Shown here: piece by piece, positions 1-8,756 of the stretch | Numbering within the stretch: position 1 is the stretch's first letter | How the letters are laid out: every line of letters begins with the position of its first letter | NCBI GenBank assembly: GCA_031551885.1 | Contig: JAVBMX010000024.1 | Location: forward strand, 19,515 to 83,514 | Reading direction: 5' to 3' | From: Frigididesulfovibrio sp031551885 | GTDB taxonomy: Bacteria; Desulfobacterota; Desulfovibrionia; Desulfovibrionales; Desulfovibrionaceae | DNA length: 64,000 bases | Program-made: the position numbers and the translations under genes | The notes under the pieces: model-generated | Database searches by the model: none | What the model saw: the letters and a program-made list of their open reading frames with translations, nothing else | What the model was told of the DNA's origin: nothing

Positions 1-984
1 ATGGACCGCGACAAACGCTGGGACCGCACCCGCGAAGCCTGGGAAGCCCTGGTCCACGGCGCGGGCCAAACCGCGTCCTCGGGCTCGGCCGCCGTTGAAG
101 CCGCCTATGCGACCGGCGAAACCGACGAATTCATCAAGCCCCGGATCGTCGTCGGGCCGGACGGCGTTTCCGTGAAGCGCATCAGCGACAACGACGGCGT
201 GTTCCTCTTCAATTTTCGGGCCGACCGGGTTCGCCAGATCACCCGCTGCCTCTTTGACGACACCTTTGCCGAGTTCGATCGCTGCGCACGCCCCAAGCTC
301 GCGGCCCTGGCCTCCATGACCGCCTACGAAGCGGATTTTCCGCTGCCGGCGGCCTTCACCCGGCAGGCCCTCGACAACGGTCTGGGAGCGGTGGTTTCCG
401 GCCTGGGCATGGCCCAGTTGCGCATTGCCGAAACGGAAAAATACGCCCACGTGACTTACTTTTTCAACGGCGGAGTCGAAGCGCCCCTGCCTCTGGAAGA
501 CCGCAAGCTCGTGCCTTCCCCCCGCGACGTGGCCACCTATGACCTCAAGCCCCAGATGAGCGCCGCCGAAGTCACCGACTTTCTTGTGGAGGCCCTGCGC
601 TCCCGGCGCTATCCCTTCATTGTCTGCAACCTCGCCAACATGGACATGGTCGGGCATTCCGGCATCATCCCGGCCGCCGTGGCCGCCGCCGAAGCCGTCG
701 ACGCCTGCGTGGGCCGCATCTGGGCCGCCGTTCAGGAAACCAACGGGCGCCTGATTATGACCGCCGACCACGGCAACGCCGAGGAAATGCTCAGCCCCGA
801 AGGCACGCCCCAAACAGCCCACAGCAAAAATCCCGTGGCCCTCGTCGTGGCCGGGGCCGGAGCCCCGACAGAGCCTCTGCGCCCAGGCGGCAAGTTGGCC
901 GATATCGCGCCCACGATCTTGCATCTTTGGAATATTCCCCGTCCCACGGAAATGACCGGGCAAAACCTCTTGGAGAACGCATGA
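1..984 (+). CDS. gpmI: 2,3-bisphosphoglycerate-independent phosphoglycerate mutase, 3' part
   Basis: Interconverts 3- and 2-phosphoglycerate in glycolysis and gluconeogenesis, in the cytoplasm. The reading frame is open from the first base, and its first residues (MDRDKRWDR) match the internal motif that follows the substrate domain in this family. The gene therefore starts upstream of the window, and about 327 residues of a usual 510 or so are present. The metal-binding motif TADHGNAEEM near residue 258 and the HSKNPV motif after it are intact, as expected of the alkaline-phosphatase-type catalytic domain. The stop overlaps the ATG of the next gene (ATGA), suggesting coupled translation. The family call is firm; the missing N-terminus cannot be assessed. 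Confidence 0.95.
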   Translation: MDRDKRWDRTREAWEALVHGAGQTASSGSAAVEAAYATGETDEFIKPRIVVGPDGVSVKRISDNDGVFLFNFRADRVRQITRCLFDDTFAEFDRCARPKLAALASMTAYEADFPLPAAFTRQALDNGLGAVVSGLGMAQLRIAETEKYAHVTYFFNGGVEAPLPLEDRKLVPSPRDVATYDLKPQMSAAEVTDFLVEALRSRRYPFIVCNLANMDMVGHSGIIPAAVAAAEAVDACVGRIWAAVQETNGRLIMTADHGNAEEMLSPEGTPQTAHSKNPVALVVAGAGAPTEPLRPGGKLADIAPTILHLWNIPRPTEMTGQNLLENA

Positions 985-1220
985 ACCGCAACCGTCCCCC
1001 CGAGCCGGTCAAACCCATGGGCATGGAGTTGGTGTTCTTTTACTCCTGCCCCTATTGCAACAGGGAACTCCCCCTGGCCGCCCCCACCTCGCCGACCATG
1101 ATGACCTGCGACGTTTGCCGGCAAAAATTCCCCATCGTTCCCGTGGATGCCTCCACCGTCCAGTTCATCAAGCTCATGCTCGCCGACGGCCCCGCCGCCG
1201 TTGACCCCGATTTTTTATAG
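981..1220 (+). CDS. small zinc-ribbon-like protein, unknown function
   Basis: A 79-residue protein starting at the ATG that overlaps the gpmI stop. It contains CPYC near residue 19 and CDVC near residue 36, a paired CxxC arrangement typical of a small zinc ribbon. No catalytic residues, signal peptide or membrane segment are seen. An earlier in-frame ATG at 927 would lie deep inside gpmI, so the overlapping ATG at 981 is preferred. The four-base overlap suggests co-expression with gpmI, but that does not define a function. A strong hairpin follows about 15 bases after the stop. Confidence 0.75.
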   Translation: MNRNRPPEPVKPMGMELVFFYSCPYCNRELPLAAPTSPTMMTCDVCRQKFPIVPVDASTVQFIKLMLADGPAAVDPDFL

Positions 1221-1235
1221 AGAGAGAGAAAAATC

Positions 1236-1285
1236 GGGGGAAGGGGAAACCCTTTTTGTGGACAAAAGCGGTTTCCCCTTCCCCC
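1236..1285 (+). terminator. long hairpin after the gpmI unit
   Basis: A 16-bp perfect stem (1236-1251 with 1270-1285) flanks an 18-base loop rich in T and A. It follows the stop at 1220. There is no clean T-run directly after the stem, so it is either an imperfect intrinsic terminator or an mRNA 3' stabiliser. The rest of the gap up to 1512 shows nothing recognisable. Confidence 0.6.
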
Positions 1286-1512
1286 GTACCCCCATCCCTT
1301 TCCCCAAAAAACTTTCATTTATCAATGATGACGGGTCGGCCCGGCATCGCGGCTGAGCCTTCGATGTGGGGCGGAGTTGTCGTTGGGGCAAAACGGGGCG
1401 GGAGTGCGTTTCTTTATACCGGAGCGCGTTCCGTCGATTCCCCACGTGTTGCCGGCAACGTGAACGGTTTGGGAATGCCTCGGCCGGACTCGCCGCACCG
1501 TGCCCTTTCCGC

Positions 1513-2269
1513 TCAATATCCCAGTTCCTTCAAGGCGGCGCCCAAAACCCGAAAGCGCTCGCCAAGACGCTCTCCCTCCTCACTCAAGGCTTGGTTGAAC
1601 AGCTGGATGTCCTCGGCAATCATCGGGTTGTCGCGGCAAACCGCTATGGGTACCCTAGCTCCTTGCAGCTCGATGGCATCGACGGCCGGAGCGTTCGGGT
1701 CGTAAAGGCCGGGCATCCGGTAGGCTTCTTTGAAAGCGGCATTCCGCGTCAAACCGCTCGCTTCCCTCGCCGGTTTCAACGGGAAGGCACCACGCCCGCA
1801 AAAGCTCCGCAAGCGTTAGCTCCAACCGCCGTTCCGCCCCGCATTGCTTCCGGCGAAACGCTTTCAGGGCCTCCCGCAATTCCGAGGCCGCGACCATATC
1901 CCGCACGACACGCTGCCGAGGCCGCAGGCTTCGGGCCGCGTCCGTCGCGCCTACCTGCTCCAGGCACCAGTCGGGATCAAGGTGAAGCATGTGATAGGAG
2001 CGCGGCTTCCCCTCCACAGGATTGCACCGGTGCGCCGCCTCCGGCTCGATAAGCACAATGTCGTTCTCGCCGGCCACGTGCCGAACGTCGTTGCAGGTAA
2101 AGGCGGTCCGCCCCTTGAGGATCAACCCGACGGAGAAGGTGTGGTGGCTGTGCGGCGCATACGGATGCGTACTGTCGTGGGTGGTGCGTATCTCCCGAAG
2201 GGGGCCCGCGGCGGGAGCGACAAATTCCTGCCGTATGGCCCCTGCGCGCGTGTGTTCCTGTGATTCCAT
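1513..2269 (-). pseudogene. AraC-family regulator remnant with a frameshifted, foreign-looking 3' end
   Basis: Reading from 2269 downward, about 150 residues form a cupin-type sensor domain of AraC-family regulators (PHSHHTFSVGLILKG, then IEPEAAHRCNP). The expected pair of C-terminal helix-turn-helix motifs is missing. The frame continues with low-complexity arginine-rich residues to a stop at 1655. In another frame, 1812 to 1513 encodes a coherent 3' end (YRMPGLYDPNAPAVDAIEL, then VCRDNPMIAEDIQLFNQAL) that I do not recognise and that is not AraC-like. The simplest reading is a decayed regulator whose DNA-binding end was lost by deletion and joined to the tail of another gene. A real short sensor-only protein is possible but less likely. 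Confidence 0.55.
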
Positions 2270-2390
2270 GCGTGTCGCCGCCTCTTCGCTTGTTTGGCTT
2301 TCAGGATATTTCTCCAGGCTGCAATGTCAACCCTGTGGACTTCCGGCTTGACATCGCAGGCTCGGCGCCGTATCTTCACTTTCCCATTTG

Positions 2391-2474
2391 GAGAGCCGGG
2401 CGGCGGTTACGCCGCCAACCCCGCCAGGTCCGAGAGGAAGCAACGGTAACGGTTGTGCCGGGTGTCCGGCTCTC
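2391..2474 (+). ncRNA. ffs: signal recognition particle 4.5S RNA
   Basis: The RNA component of the signal recognition particle, which binds Ffh and targets membrane proteins co-translationally. The ends pair perfectly over nine bases (2391-2399 with 2466-2474). The apical part carries the conserved Ffh-binding element GGTCCGAGAGGAAGCAACGG at about 2427-2446, the hallmark of bacterial small SRP RNAs. The length of about 84 bases from end stem to end stem fits the short bacterial form. An intrinsic terminator begins three bases after the 3' strand of the stem, which sets the orientation as plus. Confidence 0.9.
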
Positions 2475-2476
2475 AG

Positions 2477-2507
2477 AAAGCGCAAAGCCACAAGCTTTGC
2501 GCTTTTT
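2477..2507 (+). terminator. intrinsic terminator of the SRP RNA
   Basis: A 12-bp perfect stem (2477-2488 with 2494-2505) with a five-base loop runs into a T-stretch (2503-2507). It directly follows the SRP RNA, a textbook Rho-independent terminator. Confidence 0.9.
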
Positions 2508-2969
2508 CATTTGGACGGATTTCCGACGCAAACCCTGCCGGCCGCGATAAACCTTTTCGACCACAATACGCTTTTTCCGTCCCCCGGCTTTTACCGTACC
2601 ATATCGGCCCAAGCAGCATCCCTCCTCTTCCGCTCTTGGGACATTTTTCAGTATTCCGGAGGAATGCGACGGTACGGCGCAGGGTTGCTTTTTCCACCAA
2701 ACGCCAATAAGGCCCCTTAAAATTCTTTCCGCACGAGCTTCGCGGCAGATATCCTTCTGACTTCCGAGCGCACAGCCTTACCAGATGGGGGGTGCAGGGG
2801 GATTCAATCCCCCTGCCGGGGTTCAAGGGGCGGGGCCCCTTACCGCCGCTGCTCCCCCCTCCCCGCAACCCGCTGAAGGCCACCCTGCTCATCCAATTGA
2901 CCTCCGGCCCGAGCGGCGGGTATAAGGGACTGCAAAACGGCGGGTCGGCAGCCCGCTCCAAGGAGTCCC
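2508..2969. other. gene-free spacer between SRP RNA and rfbB with one GC-rich repeat
   Basis: No convincing coding sequence on either strand. Positions 2786-2840 hold one copy of the dispersed intergenic hairpin family described elsewhere in this window (G-tract, GATTCAATC loop, C-tract, then a GGGGCGGGGCCCC-type hairpin). A possible ribosome-binding site (AAGGAG) lies at about 2959, shortly before the rfbB ATG. No promoter stands out. Confidence 0.6.
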
Positions 2970-3989
2970 ATGCGTATACTCATGACCGGCGGCTGCGGCT
3001 TTATCGGCGCGAACTTCGCGCACCTGATCGCCGCCGAGCGTCCCGACTGGACCGTCTGCAACGTGGACGTTCTGACTTACGCGGGCAACCCGGCCAATGT
3101 CACGGCTCCGGCGAAGGCCTTAGGCGGCCGTTACCGTTTTGAGCGGACCGACATTGCCGACGCCCCGGCCATGCGCCGGATTTTCGCGGACTTCCGCCCC
3201 GAGGCCGTGGTCAACTTCGCGGCCGAAAGCCACGTGGACCGCTCCATCGCCGACGCGGCCCCGTTCATCCATGCGAATATCTTCGGAACACAGGTGCTGC
3301 TGGATTTGGCGCGGGAGATGGCCATTCCCCGTTTCGTCCAGGTTTCGACCGATGAAGTTTACGGCAGCCTGGGGCCGGAAGGCTTGTTCACGGAAACCAC
3401 CCCGCTCGCGCCCAACAGCCCGTATTCCGCCTCCAAGGCTTCGGCCGACCTGCTCTGCCGGGCCTGGTTCGAGACCTACGGCTTCCCCGTGATCGTGACC
3501 CGCTGCTCGAACAACTACGGGCCGTATCAGTTTCCGGAAAAACTCATTCCGCTCATGTACATGCGGGCCATGCGCGACGAGCCTCTGCCCGTCTACGGCG
3601 ACGGGGCCAACGTGCGCGACTGGATTTTTGTCGAAGACCATTGCCGGGGCGTGCTCGCGGCCCTGGAGCGCGGCAGGCCCGGAGCGATTTACAACTTCGG
3701 CGGCAATGCCGAAAAGCCGAACCTGGACGTGGTCCGCACCATTCTTTCGCTGTGCGGCAAGCCGGAAAGCCTGATCCGCTTCGTCGCGGACCGCCCCGGC
3801 CACGACCGACGCTACGCCATGGATTACTCCCTGGCCGGCCGGGAACTGGGCTTCGCGCCCTCGGTCACGTTCGAGGAAGGCATCCGGCGCACGCTCGCCT
3901 GGTATGCCGGGGCCGCCGACTGGCTGGAGGGCGTCACCTCCGGAGCCTACCGGACCTTCATGCGGGAACAGTACGGAGACAGACTATGA
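2970..3989 (+). CDS. rfbB: dTDP-glucose 4,6-dehydratase
   Basis: Converts dTDP-glucose to dTDP-4-keto-6-deoxyglucose, the second step of dTDP-rhamnose synthesis for surface polysaccharide. It is a 339-residue extended short-chain dehydrogenase. The N-terminal NAD-binding glycine motif is TGGCGFIG (residues 6-13), the substrate motif is STDEVYG near residue 128, and the catalytic pair YxxxK is in YSASKAS near residue 152. The length matches RmlB enzymes. The stop overlaps the start of rfbD (ATGA), so the two are translationally coupled. The rfbA and rfbC partners are not in the window. Confidence 0.95.
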   Translation: MRILMTGGCGFIGANFAHLIAAERPDWTVCNVDVLTYAGNPANVTAPAKALGGRYRFERTDIADAPAMRRIFADFRPEAVVNFAAESHVDRSIADAAPFIHANIFGTQVLLDLAREMAIPRFVQVSTDEVYGSLGPEGLFTETTPLAPNSPYSASKASADLLCRAWFETYGFPVIVTRCSNNYGPYQFPEKLIPLMYMRAMRDEPLPVYGDGANVRDWIFVEDHCRGVLAALERGRPGAIYNFGGNAEKPNLDVVRTILSLCGKPESLIRFVADRPGHDRRYAMDYSLAGRELGFAPSVTFEEGIRRTLAWYAGAADWLEGVTSGAYRTFMREQYGDRL

Positions 3990-4873
3990 ACGCCAAAGAT
4001 CTGGTTCTGGGCGGCAGGCACGGGCTTCTGGGGCAGGCGATCTGCCACGCCTTGCGGGCGGCGGGCCGAACGCCGCTGGCCTTGGGCGGCGCGGATATCG
4101 ATCTGACCGCTCCGGACGCCGGTGAACGGCTGGCCGCCTTGATCGAGCGGGAAAACCCGGAGCATGTTTACAACACCGTGGCCTACACCAACGTGGAGCG
4201 GGCCGAGGACGAGCCCGAAGCCGCCCGCCTGCTCAACCGCTCGGTGCCTGCCATACTGGGGCGCTTCGCTAAAGAACGGTCCTTCGGTTTGATTCATTTC
4301 AGCACGGACTTTGTGTTCGACGGCCGTAAAGATGCTCCCTACACCACGGAAGACGCGCCGAATCCCTTGAGCGTCTATGGCCTGACCAAACGCGAAGGCG
4401 AAGAGGCCCTGCTCGCTTTGGGATTGCCGAACTGCCTGATTGTGCGCACGGCCTGGCTCTTCGGCCCCGGAAAGCGCAACTTCGTGCGGGCCATTCTGGA
4501 CCGATGCGCCGAGCAAAAGAGCGTGAACGTGGTGCATGATCAATACGGCTCGCCCACCTACACCGCCGACCTGGCCCAATATACCCTGAAACTGGTGGAA
4601 GCCGGGGCCTGCGGCCTGTTCCACGTGGTCAACTCCGGCACGGCCAGTTGGTGTGAGCTGGCCTCCGAGGCCGTACGACTCGCCCAGGCCGCCTGCGTCG
4701 TGCATGCCGTGCCTTCGGAAGCCTACCCGCAAAAAGCGACCCGCCCGGCTTTTTCCGTTTTGGACACGGCCGACTTCACCCGGGTTACGGGCATCACTCC
4801 CCGCCCGTGGATTCAGGCCCTGCAGGATTATCTGTTCCGCGAGGTCGACCTCAACGAGGATCAGGCCGGGTGA
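3986..4873 (+). CDS. rfbD: dTDP-4-dehydrorhamnose reductase
   Basis: NAD(P)H-dependent reduction of dTDP-4-keto-rhamnose to dTDP-rhamnose, the last step of the pathway. The 295-residue protein starts at the ATG overlapping the rfbB stop. It has the glycine-rich nucleotide motif GGRHGLLGQ near residue 8, the STDFVFDG motif near residue 106 and the catalytic YGLTK (YxxxK) near residue 131, as in RmlD enzymes. The neighbour rfbB supplies the pathway substrate type. The stop overlaps the lpxB start (TGATG), placing cell-envelope sugar and lipid A genes in one transcript. Confidence 0.92.
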   Translation: MNAKDLVLGGRHGLLGQAICHALRAAGRTPLALGGADIDLTAPDAGERLAALIERENPEHVYNTVAYTNVERAEDEPEAARLLNRSVPAILGRFAKERSFGLIHFSTDFVFDGRKDAPYTTEDAPNPLSVYGLTKREGEEALLALGLPNCLIVRTAWLFGPGKRNFVRAILDRCAEQKSVNVVHDQYGSPTYTADLAQYTLKLVEAGACGLFHVVNSGTASWCELASEAVRLAQAACVVHAVPSEAYPQKATRPAFSVLDTADFTRVTGITPRPWIQALQDYLFREVDLNEDQAG

Positions 4874-6033
4874 TGCCCGCAGCCCCCGCCTCGTTCGGCA
4901 ATACCTCCGCTCCCATCTGGCTCAACGCCGGCGAGCTTTCCGGCGACATGCACGGGGCCATGCTGCTCGAAGCTTTGCGCCGCAAAGACCCTTCCCTTTC
5001 CTTCATCGGCATGGGCGGCGACCATTTGCGCACAGCCGGGCTGGAAGCCCTGTTTTCCACCGAGTCCCTCTCCGTCATGGGCATTACCGAGGTGCTGGGC
5101 CACCTGCCCAAAATCTTCGCCCTGCTTTCGGACATCAAGCGGGAACTGGCCGCGCGCAGGCCGCGGGCGGTCATCGTCATCGACGCTCCGGATTTTCACT
5201 TCAAGGTAATCACGGCGGCCCGCGCCCTGGATATTCCGGTCTACTACCATATCAGCCCCAAGGTCTGGGCCTGGCGGCAGGGCCGGGCGGAGTTCATCCG
5301 CCGGCACGTGCGCCGGCTTATTTCCATCCTGCCGTTCGAGGTGGAATTTTACCGCCGCTTCGATATGGAAATCGACTACGTGGGCAACCCGCTGGTCGAT
5401 CTGGTCGATTACCCGTCGCTGTCGCGCATCGAGCCCGTACCGGGACGCGTCGGCCTGCTGCCCGGCAGCCGGACGCGGGAAATCACCTCGCTCATGCCGG
5501 AATTCGGCGCGGCCGCGCGAATCGTCCGGCAGCGCCTGCCCCAAGTGACCTTTGTCTGCCCGCGGGCCCCGAACATCGCCGAGGAGCGGTTGCGCGCCCT
5601 TTGGCCCGAAGATGTGCCCATTGAGTTTCTGCCGCCGGACAACCGCTGGGCGGCCATGCGATCCTGCGAAATGCTTGTGGCCGCCTCCGGCACGGTTACC
5701 TTGGAAGCGGCCGTGGCCGGAACGCCCACGATCATCTGCTACAAGTTGTCTCCCGTCAGTTACATGGTGGGCAGAGCCTTGATCAAAGTGCCCTTTGCCG
5801 GCCTGCCCAACCTGATCGCCGGGCGCGAGATTTTCCCCGAGCTGCTGCAGGGGGCTTGCGACGCCGCGCCGTTGGCCGCGAAAATCCTTTCCTGGCTCGC
5901 GCCGGAATCCGGCGAGGCCGTGCTGCCGCGCATCCGCGCCGAATTGGACGAAGTACGGGCCGCCCTTGGACCGCCAGGCGCGGTGGATCGCGCGGCCGAC
6001 GTCATCCTGGGAGATCTGCGGGAACTCCGGTAA
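4873..6033 (+). CDS. lpxB: lipid-A-disaccharide synthase
   Basis: Joins UDP-2,3-diacylglucosamine and lipid X to make the lipid A disaccharide at the inner membrane. It is a 386-residue GT19-family glycosyltransferase. The N-terminal motif AGELSGDMHGA near residue 17 and the SPKVWAWRQGR motif near residue 130 are characteristic, as is GLLPGSRTREI near residue 195. The length fits the family. The start at 4873 overlaps the rfbD stop; the frame is also open further upstream, inside rfbD, but the coupled ATG is the sensible start. It confirms a Gram-negative, LPS-making host. Confidence 0.95.
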   Translation: MPAAPASFGNTSAPIWLNAGELSGDMHGAMLLEALRRKDPSLSFIGMGGDHLRTAGLEALFSTESLSVMGITEVLGHLPKIFALLSDIKRELAARRPRAVIVIDAPDFHFKVITAARALDIPVYYHISPKVWAWRQGRAEFIRRHVRRLISILPFEVEFYRRFDMEIDYVGNPLVDLVDYPSLSRIEPVPGRVGLLPGSRTREITSLMPEFGAAARIVRQRLPQVTFVCPRAPNIAEERLRALWPEDVPIEFLPPDNRWAAMRSCEMLVAASGTVTLEAAVAGTPTIICYKLSPVSYMVGRALIKVPFAGLPNLIAGREIFPELLQGACDAAPLAAKILSWLAPESGEAVLPRIRAELDEVRAALGPPGAVDRAADVILGDLRELR

Positions 6034-6358
6034 AGGTTCCGCCCAAAGCAGCGTCCACCACCTGCTTCGGCGAGGACATACATTGCATGCGAGTATACTC
6101 GGCGAACGCTTGACGGCCGCCGACGCGTCTCATTGGCGTACGCCGCATGAGGCCGCCGTCCTCATCATGCCGATGATGCTAAATTCGAGCGTTTTCGCAC
6201 TCTCCGGCCGCCTCCAAAAAATAAAACGATTACCTGATAAATTTTCCCGCCGCCCGTCAGGACCGGCACCCGTAAAGCCGCGCCGCAGGCCGCCTAAAAC
6301 CCCTCTTGACAGAGTCTCGGGTTCCTCTTAGATCCCCAGCAAGTAGGACACTCTGCAA
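6034..6358. other. intergenic region after lpxB with a weak promoter candidate
   Basis: No gene is seen. The end of the region holds TTGACA at 6306-6311, followed 17 bases later by TAGATC (6329-6334). The -35 box is perfect but the -10 box is poor. It could drive the downstream exported protein. The AT-rich tract near 6215-6245 has no recognisable motif. Confidence 0.35.
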
Positions 6359-7633
6359 ATGAAACCGTCGGCACTCTGTGCCAAGGGATATATCGGCATG
6401 CTTCCACGACAGATCTCGTCGTTCGTCTTTGCGCCGCTTTGCGGCGCGGTTTTGCTCTGCGCATCGTCCGCCGGCGCCGCTTCGGTTTCGGCTCAGACGC
6501 AGACGAAGGACCGAGCCGCTGAGGTGCGTTGCGCCGATGAAGGCCAATGGAAGCGCGTGCCCGGCGGCTCTCGCCCGGCTTATGCAGGCATCCAGGGCGG
6601 CACCGTGCCGGTCAGTCTGCTGCAGGCCTCCAACGGCACCATTTTTGTCATCCCCGGCCGTACAGGCAACGACTTCACGCATGTGTTGCGCGGCACCAAC
6701 GGCACTCCCGACAATGCCACCCAAGCGGCCAAACCGACGGCCAAACCTGTGGCGCAGGCCGTGAACGCAACGCAGCCCGAAGCCGCTCCCAGCGCCCAAG
6801 CCGGCGCGCACCCCGAGGCCGCCAAAACCCTCGCGCAAACCGCGAACGCCACTCAGGCCGTGGCCCCTGTGGCACAGGCCGCTGTGCAGCCCGAATCCGC
6901 CAAACCCACCGTTCAGGCCGTGAACGCGACCCAACCGGTTGCCGTTTCCACGGCGCAGACAACACCCCAGCCTGAAACCGCTCCCGCCGCCCAGGTCGCG
7001 CCCAAAGACGAACCGACCCCCACGGCGCAGTCCACCGACAAATCTGAACCCGCCAAGTCCGTGGCGCAGGCCGATACGGCGCCCAAAGCCGAAAGCCCCG
7101 CGCTGCAGCCCACGGCAACGCCCCAGGCGGCGTCTCAACCGGAAGCGGCCCCCGCGCTCCAGGCCGCGCCCAAGCCTGAAGAGACTTCCACGACGCAGGC
7201 CGCCGGCAAACCTGAAACCGCCACGCCCGTCGCGCAAGCCGATGCCGCGCCCAAAGCCGACGTCCAGGCCGTTTCGCAGCCTGAAGCCGCCAAGCCTGCG
7301 GCTCAGGCCGCGACCGCACCCAAAACCGAAGGCTCCGCAACGAAACCCGAAGCCGCTCCGGCGGCCCAGGCGGCACCGCCCCAAGCCCCTGCCGCCGTTC
7401 AAGCGCAAGCCGAACCGGCCCCGGCTCCCCAAAATGAGCATGTGGTCTTTGCCTCGGCGGATCTGGCCGCGCGTCTTCATGAAGAGCCGGAACTGGCTCC
7501 CTTCGGCCTGACCGCCGACGCCACGGAAGTGGAACGGCCGATTCAGCAGGCGCGCCCCGTCAAACCCAAACACGCGGCCGTCTTCAAGCCTCTTCGGCTT
7601 GGCAGCTACAAGGCTGTCTTGGCCAAACGGTAA
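6359..7633 (+). CDS. exported Ala/Pro/Gln-rich repetitive protein, unknown function
   Basis: A 424-residue protein with a signal peptide: a basic start, the hydrophobic core FVFAPLCGAVLLCASSAG, then a probable cleavage after AGA near residue 40. A short non-repetitive part follows (residues 45-115). After that come about 240 residues of low-complexity repeats built on variants of A-Q-A-x-x-K-P-E-A or A-T-Q-P-E. A non-repetitive C-terminal segment starts near residue 358. The repeats suggest an extended periplasmic or envelope-spanning spacer, as in TonB-like or wall-anchored proteins, but no known domain is recognised. The in-frame ATG at 6398 would give a shorter, cleaner signal peptide and may be the true start. 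It stands alone between lpxB and a terminator. Confidence 0.65.
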   Translation: MKPSALCAKGYIGMLPRQISSFVFAPLCGAVLLCASSAGAASVSAQTQTKDRAAEVRCADEGQWKRVPGGSRPAYAGIQGGTVPVSLLQASNGTIFVIPGRTGNDFTHVLRGTNGTPDNATQAAKPTAKPVAQAVNATQPEAAPSAQAGAHPEAAKTLAQTANATQAVAPVAQAAVQPESAKPTVQAVNATQPVAVSTAQTTPQPETAPAAQVAPKDEPTPTAQSTDKSEPAKSVAQADTAPKAESPALQPTATPQAASQPEAAPALQAAPKPEETSTTQAAGKPETATPVAQADAAPKADVQAVSQPEAAKPAAQAATAPKTEGSATKPEAAPAAQAAPPQAPAAVQAQAEPAPAPQNEHVVFASADLAARLHEEPELAPFGLTADATEVERPIQQARPVKPKHAAVFKPLRLGSYKAVLAKR

Positions 7634-7653
7634 AAATTTTCCCATTCCTCTCC

Positions 7654-7690
7654 GCGGGGCTGCCGGCATACGGCAGCCCCGCTTTCTCTT
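7654..7690 (+). terminator. intrinsic terminator after the repetitive exported protein
   Basis: A 12-bp perfect GC-rich stem (7654-7665 with 7671-7682) with a five-base loop is followed by the pyrimidine tract TTTCTCTTT. It lies 20 bases after the stop at 7633. Confidence 0.85.
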
Positions 7691-7859
7691 TACGGGCGCC
7701 TTCAACGCGCATACGCTTCCGACGACCACCATCCCCATCTCCGGGCTTCTTGCGACAGAAACCGAACGCTGACGCGCACATATTCCGCGGCTTGCCCTCA
7801 AACGGAGCGCCGTCTCGGAAGCTTTCTTCCTTTTTTCCCGGTCGAACCGGAATTTTTTA

Positions 7860-7887
7860 TTGACTTTGACTTTCATTTTCATAAAAT
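7860..7887 (+). promoter_or_regulatory. sigma-70-type promoter for the 102-residue protein
   Basis: TTGACT (7860-7865), a 16-base spacer, then TAAAAT (7882-7887). A start of transcription near 7894 excludes an in-frame ATG at 7886 as the translation start and favours 7952. Confidence 0.6.
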
Positions 7888-7951
7888 GTCCTCGACATCA
7901 TTTTGGCTCCGGCCTTCATTCCCTTTCACCGCAAATCCTGGAAGAACGCCT

Positions 7952-8260
7952 ATGACAAACCGTTTCGGCACATCCTCGGACATGGTCATTCAATCTTTTG
8001 AAGAGAACAACATCCTCTATTGCCTGGCAATCGACGACAAAGGCCTTTACCTCACCGACAAAACCCGCCTGGACTCCGGCTTTGCCGATACCAACCGGTA
8101 TGCGGTCGGCCGGCAGAATGTCCATGAGCGCCTCAATGCCCTTGGGCTGGACCCGGAAACCCTGATCACGCAGAACCGGCACCGGATCAAACTTCTCGGC
8201 GGGGAAACCGGCAAGAAAATCAACCCCCTTAAGGCGTCCAAGCGCGGCCTCAAGTCCTGA
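7952..8260 (+). CDS. small conserved-looking cytoplasmic protein, unknown function
   Basis: A 102-residue soluble protein that I do not recognise. The start MTNRFGTSSDM is chosen because the likely -10 box sits on the earlier ATG and a GGAAG stands 6-10 bases upstream of 7952. The sequence is well mixed, with no low complexity, no signal peptide and no membrane segment, and a basic C-terminus (KKINPLKASKRGLKS). It has its own promoter and a downstream hairpin, so it is probably a monocistronic gene. Confidence 0.6.
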   Translation: MTNRFGTSSDMVIQSFEENNILYCLAIDDKGLYLTDKTRLDSGFADTNRYAVGRQNVHERLNALGLDPETLITQNRHRIKLLGGETGKKINPLKASKRGLKS

Positions 8261-8298
8261 CGGCCCTCTGCCCCCCGTTTGGTCGATCCGCAACAAGA

Positions 8299-8336
8299 GC
8301 AAACCCTGATTCGGCAAAAACCGAATCGGGGTTTGC
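8299..8336 (+). terminator. hairpin after the 102-residue gene
   Basis: A 16-bp stem with one G-T pair (8299-8314 with 8321-8336) and a six-base A-rich loop, 38 bases after the stop. No T-run follows, so termination is plausible rather than certain. It may also serve the convergent lipoprotein gene. Confidence 0.6.
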
Positions 8337-8432
8337 GTGATGGTCGGCGGACAGCTTGACGCGGTCCGCCGACGTCGTCCACCCGAGCGAAGCCGTCGGC
8401 CTCTCACTCCGCCCCGGTCGCGACACTTCCGG

Positions 8433-8756
8433 TTATCTGCTTTTGGTTCCTCCGCCGCGCATCGACTGCGAGCCGCCCTGGTTGTGGTTCGCTCCCCCAC
8501 GCCGGTGGTCGCCATACCCACCCTGTCGGTGATCGCCCCGGTCCTTGGAGCGGTCGATCACCACGACACGTTCCTCGTTTCCATGCCGCCGTTCCGGTTG
8601 CGAACGATTGACGTATGTTTTTGAATTGTTGATATACACGGGCTGTGAGTATTCGGCTTGGCTGCGTCGGTTCCAATTGCTTCCTTGATGCCGACCATGA
8701 TGCACGCACCCTGAAAGACCGAAAATCAGCAGCGATATAAGAAGAATAGTGCGCAT
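8433..8756 (-). CDS. small His/Asn/Gly/Arg-rich lipoprotein
   Basis: A 107-residue protein with a short lipoprotein signal (MRTILLISLLIFGLSGC) whose lipobox LSGC puts the lipidated cysteine at residue 17. The mature part is very polar, with many HRRGG- and NQGG-type segments and several histidines, and is probably disordered and periplasmic. GGAGG stands just before the ATG. No domain is recognised; a metal-binding or cell-wall-associated role would be guesswork. Confidence 0.65.
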   Translation of the reverse strand: MRTILLISLLIFGLSGCVHHGRHQGSNWNRRSQAEYSQPVYINNSKTYVNRSQPERRHGNEERVVVIDRSKDRGDHRQGGYGDHRRGGANHNQGGSQSMRGGGTKSR

